Below, one piece after another: positions 8,657-16,017 of a stretch of DNA of 64,000 bases. Location: positions 806,001 through 870,000 of the forward strand of contig OW818681.1 of NCBI GenBank assembly GCA_942493075.1, in the 5' to 3' direction. Within the stretch, counting starts at the first letter, position 1, and the number at the start of each line of letters is the position of its first letter. Made by a program: the position numbers and the translations under genes. This DNA comes from JBBQYD01 sp942493075 (lineage in GTDB: Bacteria > Verrucomicrobiota > Verrucomicrobiia > Limisphaerales > UBA8199). The notes below the pieces were generated by a model, which saw only the letters and a list, made by a program, of their open reading frames with translations, ran no database searches and had not been told where the DNA came from.

Positions 8657-9282
8657 AACCTTTTGAGCGCTGGCTTGGCGGGATGGTCACTCTGGTCGCC
8701 GTTTCTTGGCCTTTTGTGGCGGTTTGGGCGACTGCACACCAGCTAATCCCCAATAGCACAGAGCATGTCACTTGCCTACTCTGTTGGCCAGCCGCAGCAG
8801 TCGGGCCAGTACTCTTCTGGAACCATCCCAAAGGAAAAGGGATGTGGCATTATCTAAAAGCGATCGTGAAGGCGGCATGTTGCTCGGCGATAGCACTCAT
8901 AATACTGTTTGTTGGCTTACGTAACTCTGAACGAATGTTCACCCGTTTTCTCATGGCCAATAATTCTGAATCATCCTGGCAGCAGATGACTTCCGACCTC
9001 CATTCCATTGGGGCGGAAACGGCCCTTCAGAAGCAGTCTGGAATGATAAAGAGACTGCCCGAAAGCCTGAATCGGTTGGGGCGGCGTGATGAGACTTCTG
9101 GAGTAAACGTCATGCAGTTCGGAGAGGAAGACTTCGGAGTCGTAGTAACCTATGGTGGGCGAAATCGGAAGTGGGGGGTGATGGTCGGCTCTGGGGAGTT
9201 TCTGAACTACTTTTCTCGGAAGAATTACAAGTATATCCCGGTGTCCACCAACGCAGTGTTCTTCGTGGGTGCAGACTGGTAG
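8653..9282 (+). CDS. Three-TM orphan immunity-like protein, copy 1
   Basis: A 209-residue protein with three hydrophobic helices in its first half (about 10-31, 39-56 and 70-92) and a soluble C-terminal half with a beta-rich end (FGVVVTYGGRNRKWGVMVG). I recognise no family. Its start overlaps the stop of an upstream frame (ATGA), which fixes the start codon. A second copy of equal length starts at 11068; about 20 residues differ, mostly in the first 70. Cassette layout, the neighbouring SUKH gene and the Rhs fragment suggest an immunity protein against a membrane- or periplasm-acting toxin; this is inference. Retention of both frames suggests selection or recent duplication. Confidence 0.65.
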   Translation: MKPFERWLGGMVTLVAVSWPFVAVWATAHQLIPNSTEHVTCLLCWPAAAVGPVLFWNHPKGKGMWHYLKAIVKAACCSAIALIILFVGLRNSERMFTRFLMANNSESSWQQMTSDLHSIGAETALQKQSGMIKRLPESLNRLGRRDETSGVNVMQFGEEDFGVVVTYGGRNRKWGVMVGSGEFLNYFSRKNYKYIPVSTNAVFFVGADW

Positions 9283-9400
9283 GTTTGGAGATCTGCGGAA
9301 AATCCTGCCATCCCTCTTGCCGCTGCCCTGGTGCGGGCTTTGGAGAAGCCATGCTGACATTCTCCGGTAGTCTCAAGATCATCGTTGCCAGGGCAAGTAT

Positions 9401-9589
9401 CAGTTCCCACCCTTGACATTGTCAAACGCTCCAGGCTATAAGGGTGACGTGTCCCGGAAACCTAGGATGAGTAACTTGGTGCCCCGCCTTCACCACCGAA
9501 TTTGTGTAGTTAGTGAGGACCGACACTTGCCCGACACTTGCCCGGGTATTTCTGGGGGCGCGGGTCTGTTCTTCCAACCAGGCAAATAG
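9401..9589 (+). pseudogene. Toxin tail remnant with shared pre-tail segment, cassette 2
   Basis: The frame is open from the repeated segment (LTLSNAPGYKGDV... SEDRHL) straight into GISGGAGLFFQPGK and a stop 7 bp before the 96-residue gene. The final 14 codons match, with two changes, the tail after the Rhs core at 14.0 kb, which supports its being a real toxin-tail remnant. A short tandem duplication of CGACACTTGCC marks the junction near 9530. No start codon is evident, so it is a fragment. Confidence 0.45.
9413..9442 (+). promoter_or_regulatory. Promoter-like repeated element, copy 1 (TTGACA-N18-TATAAG)
   Basis: TTGACA at 9413 and TATAAG at 9437 are separated by exactly 18 bp. The -35-like hexamer sits in a 13-bp palindrome, TTGACA-T-TGTCAA. 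The arrangement recurs at 10776 and 11828. It overlaps the residual reading frame of the toxin-tail remnant, so a purely coding origin is also possible. Confidence 0.45.
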
Positions 9590-9596
9590 GTATTAC

Positions 9597-9908
9597 ATGT
9601 TCATGGAAATCCTGAGTTTGGTCGCTGGTGTAACTGTAGTGGTAGCCGGATTCATGGAAGGCAAACGCGGGGGGGCATTGGGAATTTTGATCGGGCTCAT
9701 CATCGCCCTACCGGCTGGATTTGGGATCTTTTGGACGACAAGAAGATTGCTTAAACGGACGGTAATGCGGCACCAACTTCACGAGGCGCAACTTTCACCG
9801 GCCCGCCTTGCATTAAGCTGGGTTTTGGTTATTGGAGCGATTGTTTGGATGGTTATTGGCGCTTTTGGCGTTACTTGGCTGACCGGATTAGTCGTGCGTC
9901 ACTTGTAG
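9597..9908 (+). CDS. Small three-helix membrane protein, candidate immunity, copy 1
   Basis: A 103-residue very hydrophobic protein: two helices in the first half (about 4-21 and 25-46, separated by GKRGG), a basic amphipathic stretch (RRLLKRTVMRHQLHEAQL), then a long helix from about 72 to 98. No family is recognised. It follows a 7-bp gap after a toxin-tail remnant and is duplicated almost exactly at 14081-14392 (a single base difference in the gene, Ile to Val). The same genomic block includes the tail remnant on the left and about 25 bp on the right. Context suggests immunity to an Rhs-type effector; this is not shown. Confidence 0.6.
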   Translation: MFMEILSLVAGVTVVVAGFMEGKRGGALGILIGLIIALPAGFGIFWTTRRLLKRTVMRHQLHEAQLSPARLALSWVLVIGAIVWMVIGAFGVTWLTGLVVRHL

Positions 9909-10310
9909 CGTAAGCAGAGAGCACGATCCCCGATCCCGGATGCGTCGTCGATTGAAAGAAGATCGTGGTATCGGCGTCCAGATCAGCCCCAATGGGGCTG
10001 CGCCCCATAGCCCAGCGGTTGGTCGGTTCCAGGCGGAAGCGTAGCGAAGGCGGAACGACCTACCCTGGGTTCGGGGTTCGCGCGGGATTTACAACCCTGA
10101 ACGGGGTTGTGCCTATGTTTGTGCCCGATGGCTCATCGTGACCAGGCCGGAACAGGAGGGCGGCGGGACGCGGCCCGAACTCGCAGACGAGGACGCCTGA
10201 CGCTACACCGGAGGGTGGCCCCGCGTGCCGTTTCCGTTCTCAACCTTTGTGTCTTGGCTTCTTGGCGTGACATTTAGTCCTTCTTTCTCATTGCCGTATC
10301 CGTTTCGGGG
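9909..10310. repeat. Intergenic repeats (CGTCGTCGATTGAA and GGCCCGAACTCG units)
   Basis: No gene supported. CGTCGTCGATTGAAAGAA near 9943 recurs near 13194 and 14428. The stretch 10122-10220 (GCCCGATGGCTC... GGAGGGTGGCC) is nearly identical to 13260-13358, and part of it occurs inverted at 24668-24718. Between these lie short palindromes such as AGCCCAGCGGTTGGTCGG facing CCTACCCTGGGTTC. Confidence 0.65.
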
Positions 10311-10645
10311 CGGTCTCTGCGTGAATCCGTGTAATCTGTGGATTCACCTCAGGAATCCATCCACAGATGACACAGATGGCCGCAGATAAAAACGAAGGTT
10401 CTGGCACCCCTCGTCGGGGTGCTGTTTCCATCGAACCTGACCGGAGGTCTTCGCTTCGCTTCGACGCTTCGGCTACTATTTGGCAACCCTCCAGGTTGCG
10501 GTGATGCCGATTACGTTCGGCCATTCTGATTGTTCCTGTATCATTGCGCGCTGCGATTGTGCCCCAGATGCGCAGCAAATGAGCAGGACACCCAAGCCTC
10601 TCCGCACCGGGCGGGCTGTTTCGTTTATCAGAGCTCTGAACGAGC
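10310..10645. repeat. 340-bp dispersed repeat, copy 1 (contains hairpin family A copy 3)
   Basis: From the GTCTCTGCGTGAAT hairpin through GGCACCCCTCGTCGGGGTGC, ACCGGAGGTCTTCGCTTCGCT and ATGCGCAGCAAATGAGCAGG to TCAGAGCTCTGAACGAG, this matches 16063-16412 with scattered substitutions and a roughly 13-bp indel. It has no credible ORF. GGCACCCC-TCGT-CGGGGTGC is a perfect internal hairpin. It is probably a composite MITE-like or REP-type element. Confidence 0.65.
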
Positions 10646-10775
10646 TGTGGCGTTTCAAGTCCGTCCCGAAAGCTGTAGAGGACTACAGCAGTCCAAGACG
10701 CAAGCGAGGTGGGCCCAGTTGGGGTTGTTCGAATCGCTCAATTACGCCGAGAAGAACGGTGGTCAGCTCTCACCC

Positions 10776-10805
10776 TTGACACTGTCAAACCCTCCAGACT
10801 ATAAG
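10776..10805 (+). promoter_or_regulatory. Promoter-like repeated element, copy 2 (TTGACA-N18-TATAAG)
   Basis: TTGACA at 10776 and TATAAG at 10800 keep the 18-bp spacing, and the palindrome is TTGACA-C-TGTCAA. It lies 268 bp before the ATG at 11068. A decayed relative (only TATAAG at 8384) lies 269 bp before the paralogous gene at 8653. Confidence 0.45.
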
Positions 10806-10828
10806 GGGGAGGTGTCCCTAGAACCTAG

Positions 10829-11071
10829 AATCGAATATCTTGGTGGCCTGCCTTCACCACCGGAGGGTTCGCAACGTACGCTCTGCGTTTGTATCGTGAA
10901 TTGCCGGAAGTGAATTTGACACCTGCTGACCTGAGATGGCCATATCCCTGCCTTACGCAGAGGAAAAGTGCCAGGCGTAAGGGGATTAACAGTCCCGCGT
11001 GGCCTCAGAATTGGTACTGGGATGGGCTGAGACTACAATCCGAAATCCCCCTTTCACCTCCTTTCCCATGA
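10829..11071 (+). pseudogene. Toxin C-terminal remnant, cassette 3 (paralogue of cassette 1)
   Basis: An 80-codon frame bounded by an in-frame TAG at 10826 and a TGA overlapping the next ATG. It is colinear without indels with 8414-8656, and most differences are conservative. Relative to the shared upstream segment the frame is broken, so no full toxin gene is present. Its preserved frame is the best hint that these tails were, or still are, translated. Confidence 0.5.
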
Positions 11072-11697
11072 AGACTTTTGAGCGTTGGCTTGGCGGGATA
11101 GTCACTCTGGTCGCCGTTTCTTGGCCGTTTGTGGCGGTTTGGGCGACTGCACGCCAGCTAATCCCCAGTCGGACAGAGTATGTCACTTGTATACTCTGTT
11201 GGCCCGCCTCAGTAGTCGGACCGGTACTCTTCTGGAACCATCCCAAGGGAAAAGGGATGTCGCATTTTCTAAAAGCGATGGTTAAGGCGGCATGTTGCTC
11301 AGCGATAGCACTAATAATACTGTTTGTTGGTTTACGCAACTCTGAACGAATGTTCACCCGTGTTCTCATGGCCAATAATTCTGAATCAACCTGGCAGCAG
11401 ATGACTTCCGACCTCTATTCCATTGGGGCGGAAACGGCCCTTCAGAAGCAGTCTGGAATGATAAAGAGACTGCCCGAAAGCCTGAATCGGTTGGGGCGGC
11501 GTGATGATACTTCGGGAGTAAACGTCATGGAGTTCGGAGAGGAAGACTTCGGAGTCGTAGTAACCTATGGTGGGCGAAATCGAAAGTGGGGGGTGATGGT
11601 CGGCTCAGCGGAGTTTCTGAACTACTTTTCTTTGAAGAATTACAAGTATATCCCGGTGTCCACCAACGCAGTGTTCTTTGTGGGGACAGACTGGTAG
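11068..11697 (+). CDS. Three-TM orphan immunity-like protein, copy 2
   Basis: A 209-residue paralogue of the 8653 gene: three TM segments, then a conserved soluble half (SGMIKRLPESLNRLGRRD, VVVTYGGRNRKWGVMVG). An in-frame upstream start at 10999 exists, but the ATG at 11068 is preferred because it gives the same length and the same ATGA overlap as copy 1. Substitutions cluster in and around the loops of TM1-TM2, whereas the C-terminal half is nearly invariant. That would fit divergence of specificity in the membrane part, but is only suggestive. The SUKH cassette follows. Confidence 0.65.
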   Translation: MKTFERWLGGIVTLVAVSWPFVAVWATARQLIPSRTEYVTCILCWPASVVGPVLFWNHPKGKGMSHFLKAMVKAACCSAIALIILFVGLRNSERMFTRVLMANNSESTWQQMTSDLYSIGAETALQKQSGMIKRLPESLNRLGRRDDTSGVNVMEFGEEDFGVVVTYGGRNRKWGVMVGSAEFLNYFSLKNYKYIPVSTNAVFFVGTDW

Positions 11698-11815
11698 GTT
11701 CAGAGGTCTGCGGAAATCCTACCATCCCTTTGGCCGCCGCCCTGGTGTGCGCTTTGGAGAAGCCATGCTGACCTGCTGCGGCAATCTCAAGATCTTCATT
11801 GCCAGCGGCAGGTGT

Positions 11816-12037
11816 CAGTTCTCACCCTTGACATTGTCAAACCCTCCAGGCTATAAGGGTGGCGTGTTCCGGAAAACTAGGATGAGTAACTTAGTGCCCC
11901 GCCTTCACCACCGAATTTGTGTAGATAGTGAGGACCGACACTTGCTGGCGCGCCAACAAGGTTTAATCGAGCAAGGGCCAAGGCAAAGCAAGGAAGCAGT
12001 ATCCGAACGGTACTCCAATTTACCGATTTCTCGATGA
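11816..12037 (+). pseudogene. Toxin tail remnant with shared pre-tail segment, cassette 4
   Basis: The shared segment (LTLSNPPGYKGGV... SEDRHL) continues in frame into a unique tail (LARQQGLIEQGPRQSKEAVS... LPISR) and ends with TGA overlapping the ATG of the SUKH gene (ATGA). The same shared segment at 9.4 kb continues into a different tail. The breakpoint in both is right after SEDRHL, as expected for a conserved pre-toxin region joined to variable C-termini. No start codon or catalytic motif is visible. Confidence 0.5.
11828..11857 (+). promoter_or_regulatory. Promoter-like repeated element, copy 3 (TTGACA-N18-TATAAG)
   Basis: TTGACA at 11828 and TATAAG at 11852, again with an 18-bp spacer and the TTGACA-T-TGTCAA palindrome, 177 bp before the SUKH start. 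See copies 1 and 2 for the alternative coding explanation. Confidence 0.45.
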
Positions 12038-12720
12038 ATAACGAACTAGAGTGTCATCTCGCGCCAGTTGTCACTTTCAGACGGGCGCCGGTCCTTGCCG
12101 TGCCTGACGAACTGCTGGGCTACCCGTGCCCCAAAGGGTTGTCGGCCCTGCTAGAGTTTTCAGATGGATTCATTACCCTTGATCGGTGCTTCCGGGTCTT
12201 TGGCATGACAAACGACGAACAAATCCCCAGTTTGGAAGAGTGGAACAAGTCGGAGTGGGTACAGGGCTATGGCCCGCTCACCGAGGGGATATTGTTCATC
12301 GCTGAAGACGTGTTTGGGGATCAGTATGGCTACAGGTTTAGCGGTGGAAAGAGGGAGTTCATTAAGTTCTATTGCGAGGGCGGCAGGGCTGAATCGCTTG
12401 AAGGGATCAACTGGTTTATCCAGGCATTGGCGACACCGGTTGAATCCGGCGCTTTAGATGGAGAACTTCTTTCCGCGGCGGCTGCCAGAGGGTTTGATCC
12501 AACGGCCAATGAGCACCTCGCTTTCAGAGTCCCGCTGATTATCGGTGGAAGGCGAGATGTGAGCAATCTTGCTGTGGAATCAGTGTCTTTGCATCTTGGA
12601 ACACTGTCGCAGTTGAGTCTGCGCAACGCGGATTTGCGCCAGAGTTCTCCAATAGCAGGATTCTCTTCCGAGGAGTCACCTGAGAAACCCAGCGACTCTG
12701 CGGGGAGTAAGCAACACTGA
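12034..12720 (+). CDS. SUKH (SMI1/KNR4)-family immunity protein
   Basis: A 228-residue soluble protein with the SUKH layout: an N-terminal helix pair with LLEFSDGF, a strand with LDRCFRVFG, then SLEEWN, GILFIAEDVFGDQYGYRF (the conserved glycine/aromatic core) and a final helix with INWFIQAL near residues 125-133. SUKH proteins are among the commonest immunity proteins of bacterial polymorphic-toxin systems, where they bind and neutralise a cognate nuclease or other toxin in the cytoplasm. The tail beyond about residue 190 is low-complexity. The ATG overlaps the stop of a toxin-tail remnant. This gene is the firmest evidence that the region is a toxin/immunity island. The cognate toxin is missing here. 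Confidence 0.75.
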   Translation: MNNELECHLAPVVTFRRAPVLAVPDELLGYPCPKGLSALLEFSDGFITLDRCFRVFGMTNDEQIPSLEEWNKSEWVQGYGPLTEGILFIAEDVFGDQYGYRFSGGKREFIKFYCEGGRAESLEGINWFIQALATPVESGALDGELLSAAAARGFDPTANEHLAFRVPLIIGGRRDVSNLAVESVSLHLGTLSQLSLRNADLRQSSPIAGFSSEESPEKPSDSAGSKQH

Positions 12721-12883
12721 ACACCTGCGTCCAAGACCACTGTGCCCGTACTTTTCTCAACCCTGTGAGGCTTTGGCGTTCTCCCCGACTCAGGGATAAG
12801 CGTCGTGCCAAGCCGTGCCAAGCACCACTGGACAACAGGAGTCCGGGGAGTCGTAGATGTCAGAGGCTATTTGCCTCTGACAG

Positions 12884-13051
12884 TTATGATGCTTGGTGAA
12901 GAGGCTGCTGAGCGGGTTTACCCCAGGCGCCGGGAAGGACTTCTGACACTTGCCGGATGGTCATCCGCGGCAAGCATGTGAGAACGTCTTTGAGGTATGC
13001 GTAAGGATCAATGTGTCGCCTCCGGCAACTCTCGATGATCTTGACGCTTGA
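12884..13051 (-). pseudogene. IS66-family transposase C-terminal scrap
   Basis: About 55 codons on the minus strand read SVKIIESCRRRHIDPYAYLK, DVLTCLPRMT and a GAWGKP ending, closely matching the C-terminal end of IS66-type transposases (a helix with ESC+RR, then DP-YLRDVL-RLP). The upstream part of the transposase is absent. It marks an old transposition event inside the toxin/immunity island. Confidence 0.6.
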
Positions 13052-13650
13052 GGCGCAACCCGCGTTGGGGTTGGTGGAAAAACAAAACGTGGCACCCAGG
13101 GTAGCGGCTGGCGTCGCAACCCTGGGCTTCGTGACGCAACACCGTTGGTGTTGGGAGGGATGGAATTGGTGGGGAGCACGAGCCGCGATATACGTCGTCG
13201 ATTGAAGGAACATCGTGGTGTCGGCATCCAGATCAGCCCCAATGGCCCATAGGGGCTGTGCCCGATGGCTCAGCGTGACCAGGCCGGAACAGGAGGGCGG
13301 CGGGACGCCGCCCGAACTCGCCGGCGAGGACGCCTGACGCTACGCCGGAGGGTGGCCTGCATCCCCGTTCTGTATGATCCGGCTCTTACCTTTGCGTCTT
13401 GGCTTCTTGGCGTGACATTCAGGTCTTTCTCATTGCCCTATCCGTTTCGGGGCAGTCTCTGCGTGAATCTGCCTCATCTGTGGATTTACCTCCGGGATTT
13501 ATCCGCAGATGACACAGATGGTCACAGACAGAAACTGGTAATGAGGAAACACGCAAAGAACGCCAAGGGTCTTGCGGGATTGACTTAGACCCGGCAGGGA
13601 GTAGTCTCAGAAGGTCGCCTAAAAAGTATCAGCTTGCTCGTTAGGCGCCG
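13052..13650. repeat. Repeat-filled intergenic region before the Rhs core fragment
   Basis: No gene seen. It contains CACCCAGGGT/ACCCTGGG and CAACACCGTTGGTGTTG palindromes (13095-13157), the CGTCGTCGATTGAA unit (13194), the 13260-13358 copy of the 10122-10220 repeat, hairpin family A copy 4 (13453-13530) and the GGGATTGACTTAGA... GTCGCCTAAAA segment (13577-13625) that also ends the repeat region at 7.6 kb. Both copies of that last segment stop directly against Rhs-type remnants. Confidence 0.65.
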
Positions 13651-13655
13651 CAGGT

Positions 13656-14073
13656 GTGGAAACAGCCATACGCAACTATCATTTCGATTATCGTGGTTCC
13701 ACGGTTGCATTGAGCGGCCCGGCGGGCACGGTATTGGAGCGTGTGGAATACAGCACTTATGGGCGCATCACCCGGCGCGTTGGCACTACCGTGGACACTC
13801 CGTTCCTCTTCAATGGAATGTATGGAGTGATGACTGATCCCAACAGCCTGTATCACATGCGGGCGCGTTACTATAACCCGTACATCAGACGGTTTGTGAG
13901 TGCAGACCCAATGGGCCTGGCCGCAGGACTCAATTTCTATGCGTAATCCGAAGCTGCCATTGGCGATCGATGTTTGGAACTGGCTTGGAACAGGCCCGAC
14001 TCCCTCAAGCGGAGGCGGGTCCGCAACGGGTATTTCTGCGGGCGCGGCTCTGTTCTTCCAACCAGGCAAATAG
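13656..14073 (+). pseudogene. Rhs repeat-associated core fragment with frameshifted tail
   Basis: Codons 13656-13943 encode an unmistakable Rhs core end: NYHFDYRGSTVALSGPAG, VEYSTYGRI, LFNGMYGVMTDPNSLYHM, RARYYNPYIRRFVSADPMGL, GLNFYA. The frame then meets TAA at 13944. Shifting by one, an open frame of 42 codons from 13945 (NPKLPLAIDVWNWLG... ALFFQPGK) leads to TAG at 14071, 7 bp before the next gene. A small deletion between NFYA and NPK is the simplest cause. In intact Rhs proteins this core forms a beta-barrel shell and precedes a variable toxin domain; here both the 5' bulk and any toxin domain are gone. Confidence 0.8.
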
Positions 14074-14080
14074 GTATAAC

Positions 14081-14392
14081 ATGTTCATGGAAATCCTGAG
14101 TTTGGTCGCTGGTGTAACTGTAGTGGTAGCCGGATTCATGGAAGGCAAACGCGGGGGGGCATTGGGAATTTTGGTCGGGCTCATCATCGCCCTACCGGCT
14201 GGATTTGGGATCTTTTGGACGACAAGAAGATTGCTTAAACGGACGGTAATGCGGCACCAACTTCACGAGGCGCAACTTTCACCGGCCCGCCTTGCATTAA
14301 GCTGGGTTTTGGTTATTGGAGCGATTGTTTGGATGGTTATTGGCGCTTTTGGCGTTACTTGGCTGACCGGATTAGTCGTGCGTCACTTGTAG
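14081..14392 (+). CDS. Small three-helix membrane protein, candidate immunity, copy 2
   Basis: A 103-residue membrane protein identical to the 9597-9908 product except Val for Ile (GILVGL against GILIGL). Here it sits directly behind the Rhs core fragment and tail, the position immunity genes occupy in Rhs loci, whereas copy 1 has only the last tail codons in front. This suggests that copy 1 is a displaced duplicate carrying the toxin end and immunity gene. One base change in 312 implies a recent event or gene conversion. Function unproven. Confidence 0.65.
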   Translation: MFMEILSLVAGVTVVVAGFMEGKRGGALGILVGLIIALPAGFGIFWTTRRLLKRTVMRHQLHEAQLSPARLALSWVLVIGAIVWMVIGAFGVTWLTGLVVRHL

Positions 14393-14469
14393 CGCAAGCG
14401 GAGAGCACGATTCGAGATCCCAGATACGTCGTCGATTGAAAGAAAATTCTGGTACCGGAACGCTTACAA

Positions 14470-15996
14470 TCAACTTGCGATGGTCAACTCTGCTGCGGTT
14501 ACAGACGCTGCCGGCAGGGTGAGCGCTGCGGGTGAGGATTGTGGCCGTTCCTGAACTTTCATGAGGTCGTTTTCGGCAGACCAAATCTCGAACTCGGGCG
14601 GGGCAGCGATTGTGAAGGTTGTGCAATTTGTGATGGAATGGTTTCGCACAGAAAGATCGAGCCTTGCGGAACGCTTTCTGTCTGTATTCACAATGTGCAG
14701 GAACAACTTGTCTCCTGTGCGGCTGGCTGTGATATCCAAACCTTCGGGCCCATTGGTTGTTCGGATGAAGTTACGTCCGCTGTGTTTGCGATACAGCATC
14801 ATGACTTTGGCTACCGGGAGCATGTAGGCGCTTCCTCCTGGAACCGGGAGCATGACAGCATTGGTCTGCCAGCGCGTGCCGCAAAAATCTGCAAGGTTTG
14901 CGATTTTGAGCAGATCACCGTGACGCTGGTGCAAGTTAAGGAAGCGCGCGTAAGAAACACCGGTTGCCCAGACTGAATTCAGATCGCAGCGATCCCGCCC
15001 CGGCATTGTGTAATGGCATTCAGTCAATGCGAGCGGGAATTTGTGTGCCGCCACTTGTTCACGAATGTGCAGGATCTCGCGCTCGTGCATCTCCACTCCT
15101 TTCATCAGCCCTGCCCACGTGGCGTCCGGGTCTTTGTGATACTCGCCATCGCGCAGGGGAGATTTCGGATCTCCCTTGCCTGGATCAAACAAGTGATGGA
15201 AGGCCAGGTAATCGATGTGCTCGCCTGCGCGCTCAATCATCTTCTCTGCCCAATCGCGCCCAGCCCATCCGATGAGCTTTATGTGGGGATCGACTTTGCG
15301 CATCACTTTGCTGAACTCGATTGTCTTCTGAACAGCGGTATCGCGGTTGAAACGGGAGCGGCTGTAGGATGTCTCATTGCCAAGCTGCCACACGTTGATC
15401 GTGAGTGGCTCCTTGTGGCCGTGAGCCAGACGGTCCTTGTTCGAAGGATTGTTGCAGTAATCGACCCAATCGGCGGCTTCCTGAGCATCCCCTGAACGGA
15501 TCTCGCCCCATGCGTTTCGAGCCCAGTCGCGATCACCTTCGGCTTCGAAATTGACGCACATGAGGGGATCGGTTTTGGTCCTGCGGCAAAAACCAACGAA
15601 CTCGGCTGTGCCAACCTGGTTGGACTCGATGCCGCCCCAAACGAGGTTGTGCATGGGTTTGCGGAATTCTCGCGGGCCGACCCCCTCGCGCCATTTGTAA
15701 TAGGCGCTGAACAATCCGCCCCACCGGAGCATTCCAGGAGCAAGCTCCTTCGTGACCTCGACAAGGTCGGGACGCCAATCGTTCCTGCTATGGTCCCAGG
15801 AAGCTTCCACAGAACTGTCGGTGACCCCGAGCGGTTCCATGAACTGCATGTACAACCAGGGAGAAAGCTCGAAAAGCGGTGTCGGATCGATATCGAGAGC
15901 GTTTGAGCGCCGGATGATTTCCACCTGCGCGCTGGCAGGAGCCAGAGAGCCTGCCAACGCAACAGCGCTCAGCTTAACAAATTCGCGGCGATTCAT
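14470..15996 (-). CDS. Secreted GH51-like alpha-L-arabinofuranosidase
   Basis: A 508-residue protein whose start at 15996 gives a Tat/Sec-like leader (MNRREFVKLSAVALAG, mature after about residue 23). The (beta/alpha)8 barrel carries the clan A pair: Glu208 in WQLGNETSY as acid/base and Glu326 in LTECHYT as nucleophile. A beta-sandwich C-terminus (VPGGSAYMLPVAKVM, then a KLFLHIVN strand and a final sheet) matches the alpha-L-arabinofuranosidase C-terminal domain. Such enzymes cleave arabinose side chains from plant polysaccharides. Here it is alone, flanked by the toxin/immunity island and a repeat block. A related GH39/GH30-type activity is possible. Confidence 0.7.
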   Translation of the reverse strand: MNRREFVKLSAVALAGSLAPASAQVEIIRRSNALDIDPTPLFELSPWLYMQFMEPLGVTDSSVEASWDHSRNDWRPDLVEVTKELAPGMLRWGGLFSAYYKWREGVGPREFRKPMHNLVWGGIESNQVGTAEFVGFCRRTKTDPLMCVNFEAEGDRDWARNAWGEIRSGDAQEAADWVDYCNNPSNKDRLAHGHKEPLTINVWQLGNETSYSRSRFNRDTAVQKTIEFSKVMRKVDPHIKLIGWAGRDWAEKMIERAGEHIDYLAFHHLFDPGKGDPKSPLRDGEYHKDPDATWAGLMKGVEMHEREILHIREQVAAHKFPLALTECHYTMPGRDRCDLNSVWATGVSYARFLNLHQRHGDLLKIANLADFCGTRWQTNAVMLPVPGGSAYMLPVAKVMMLYRKHSGRNFIRTTNGPEGLDITASRTGDKLFLHIVNTDRKRSARLDLSVRNHSITNCTTFTIAAPPEFEIWSAENDLMKVQERPQSSPAALTLPAASVTAAELTIAS

Positions 15997-16017
15997 TGAC
16001 TCACAATATCGCGGCAA

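Noticed and set aside
10530..10913. 127-codon plus-strand frame across the 340-bp repeat and promoter-like element
   Set aside because: Most of it is repeat DNA shared with 16 kb, where the frame is not kept; only the pre-tail segment at its end may be coding remnant.
12539..12835. Minus-strand frames opposite the SUKH gene
   Set aside because: No motif, and the plus-strand SUKH protein explains the coding potential.
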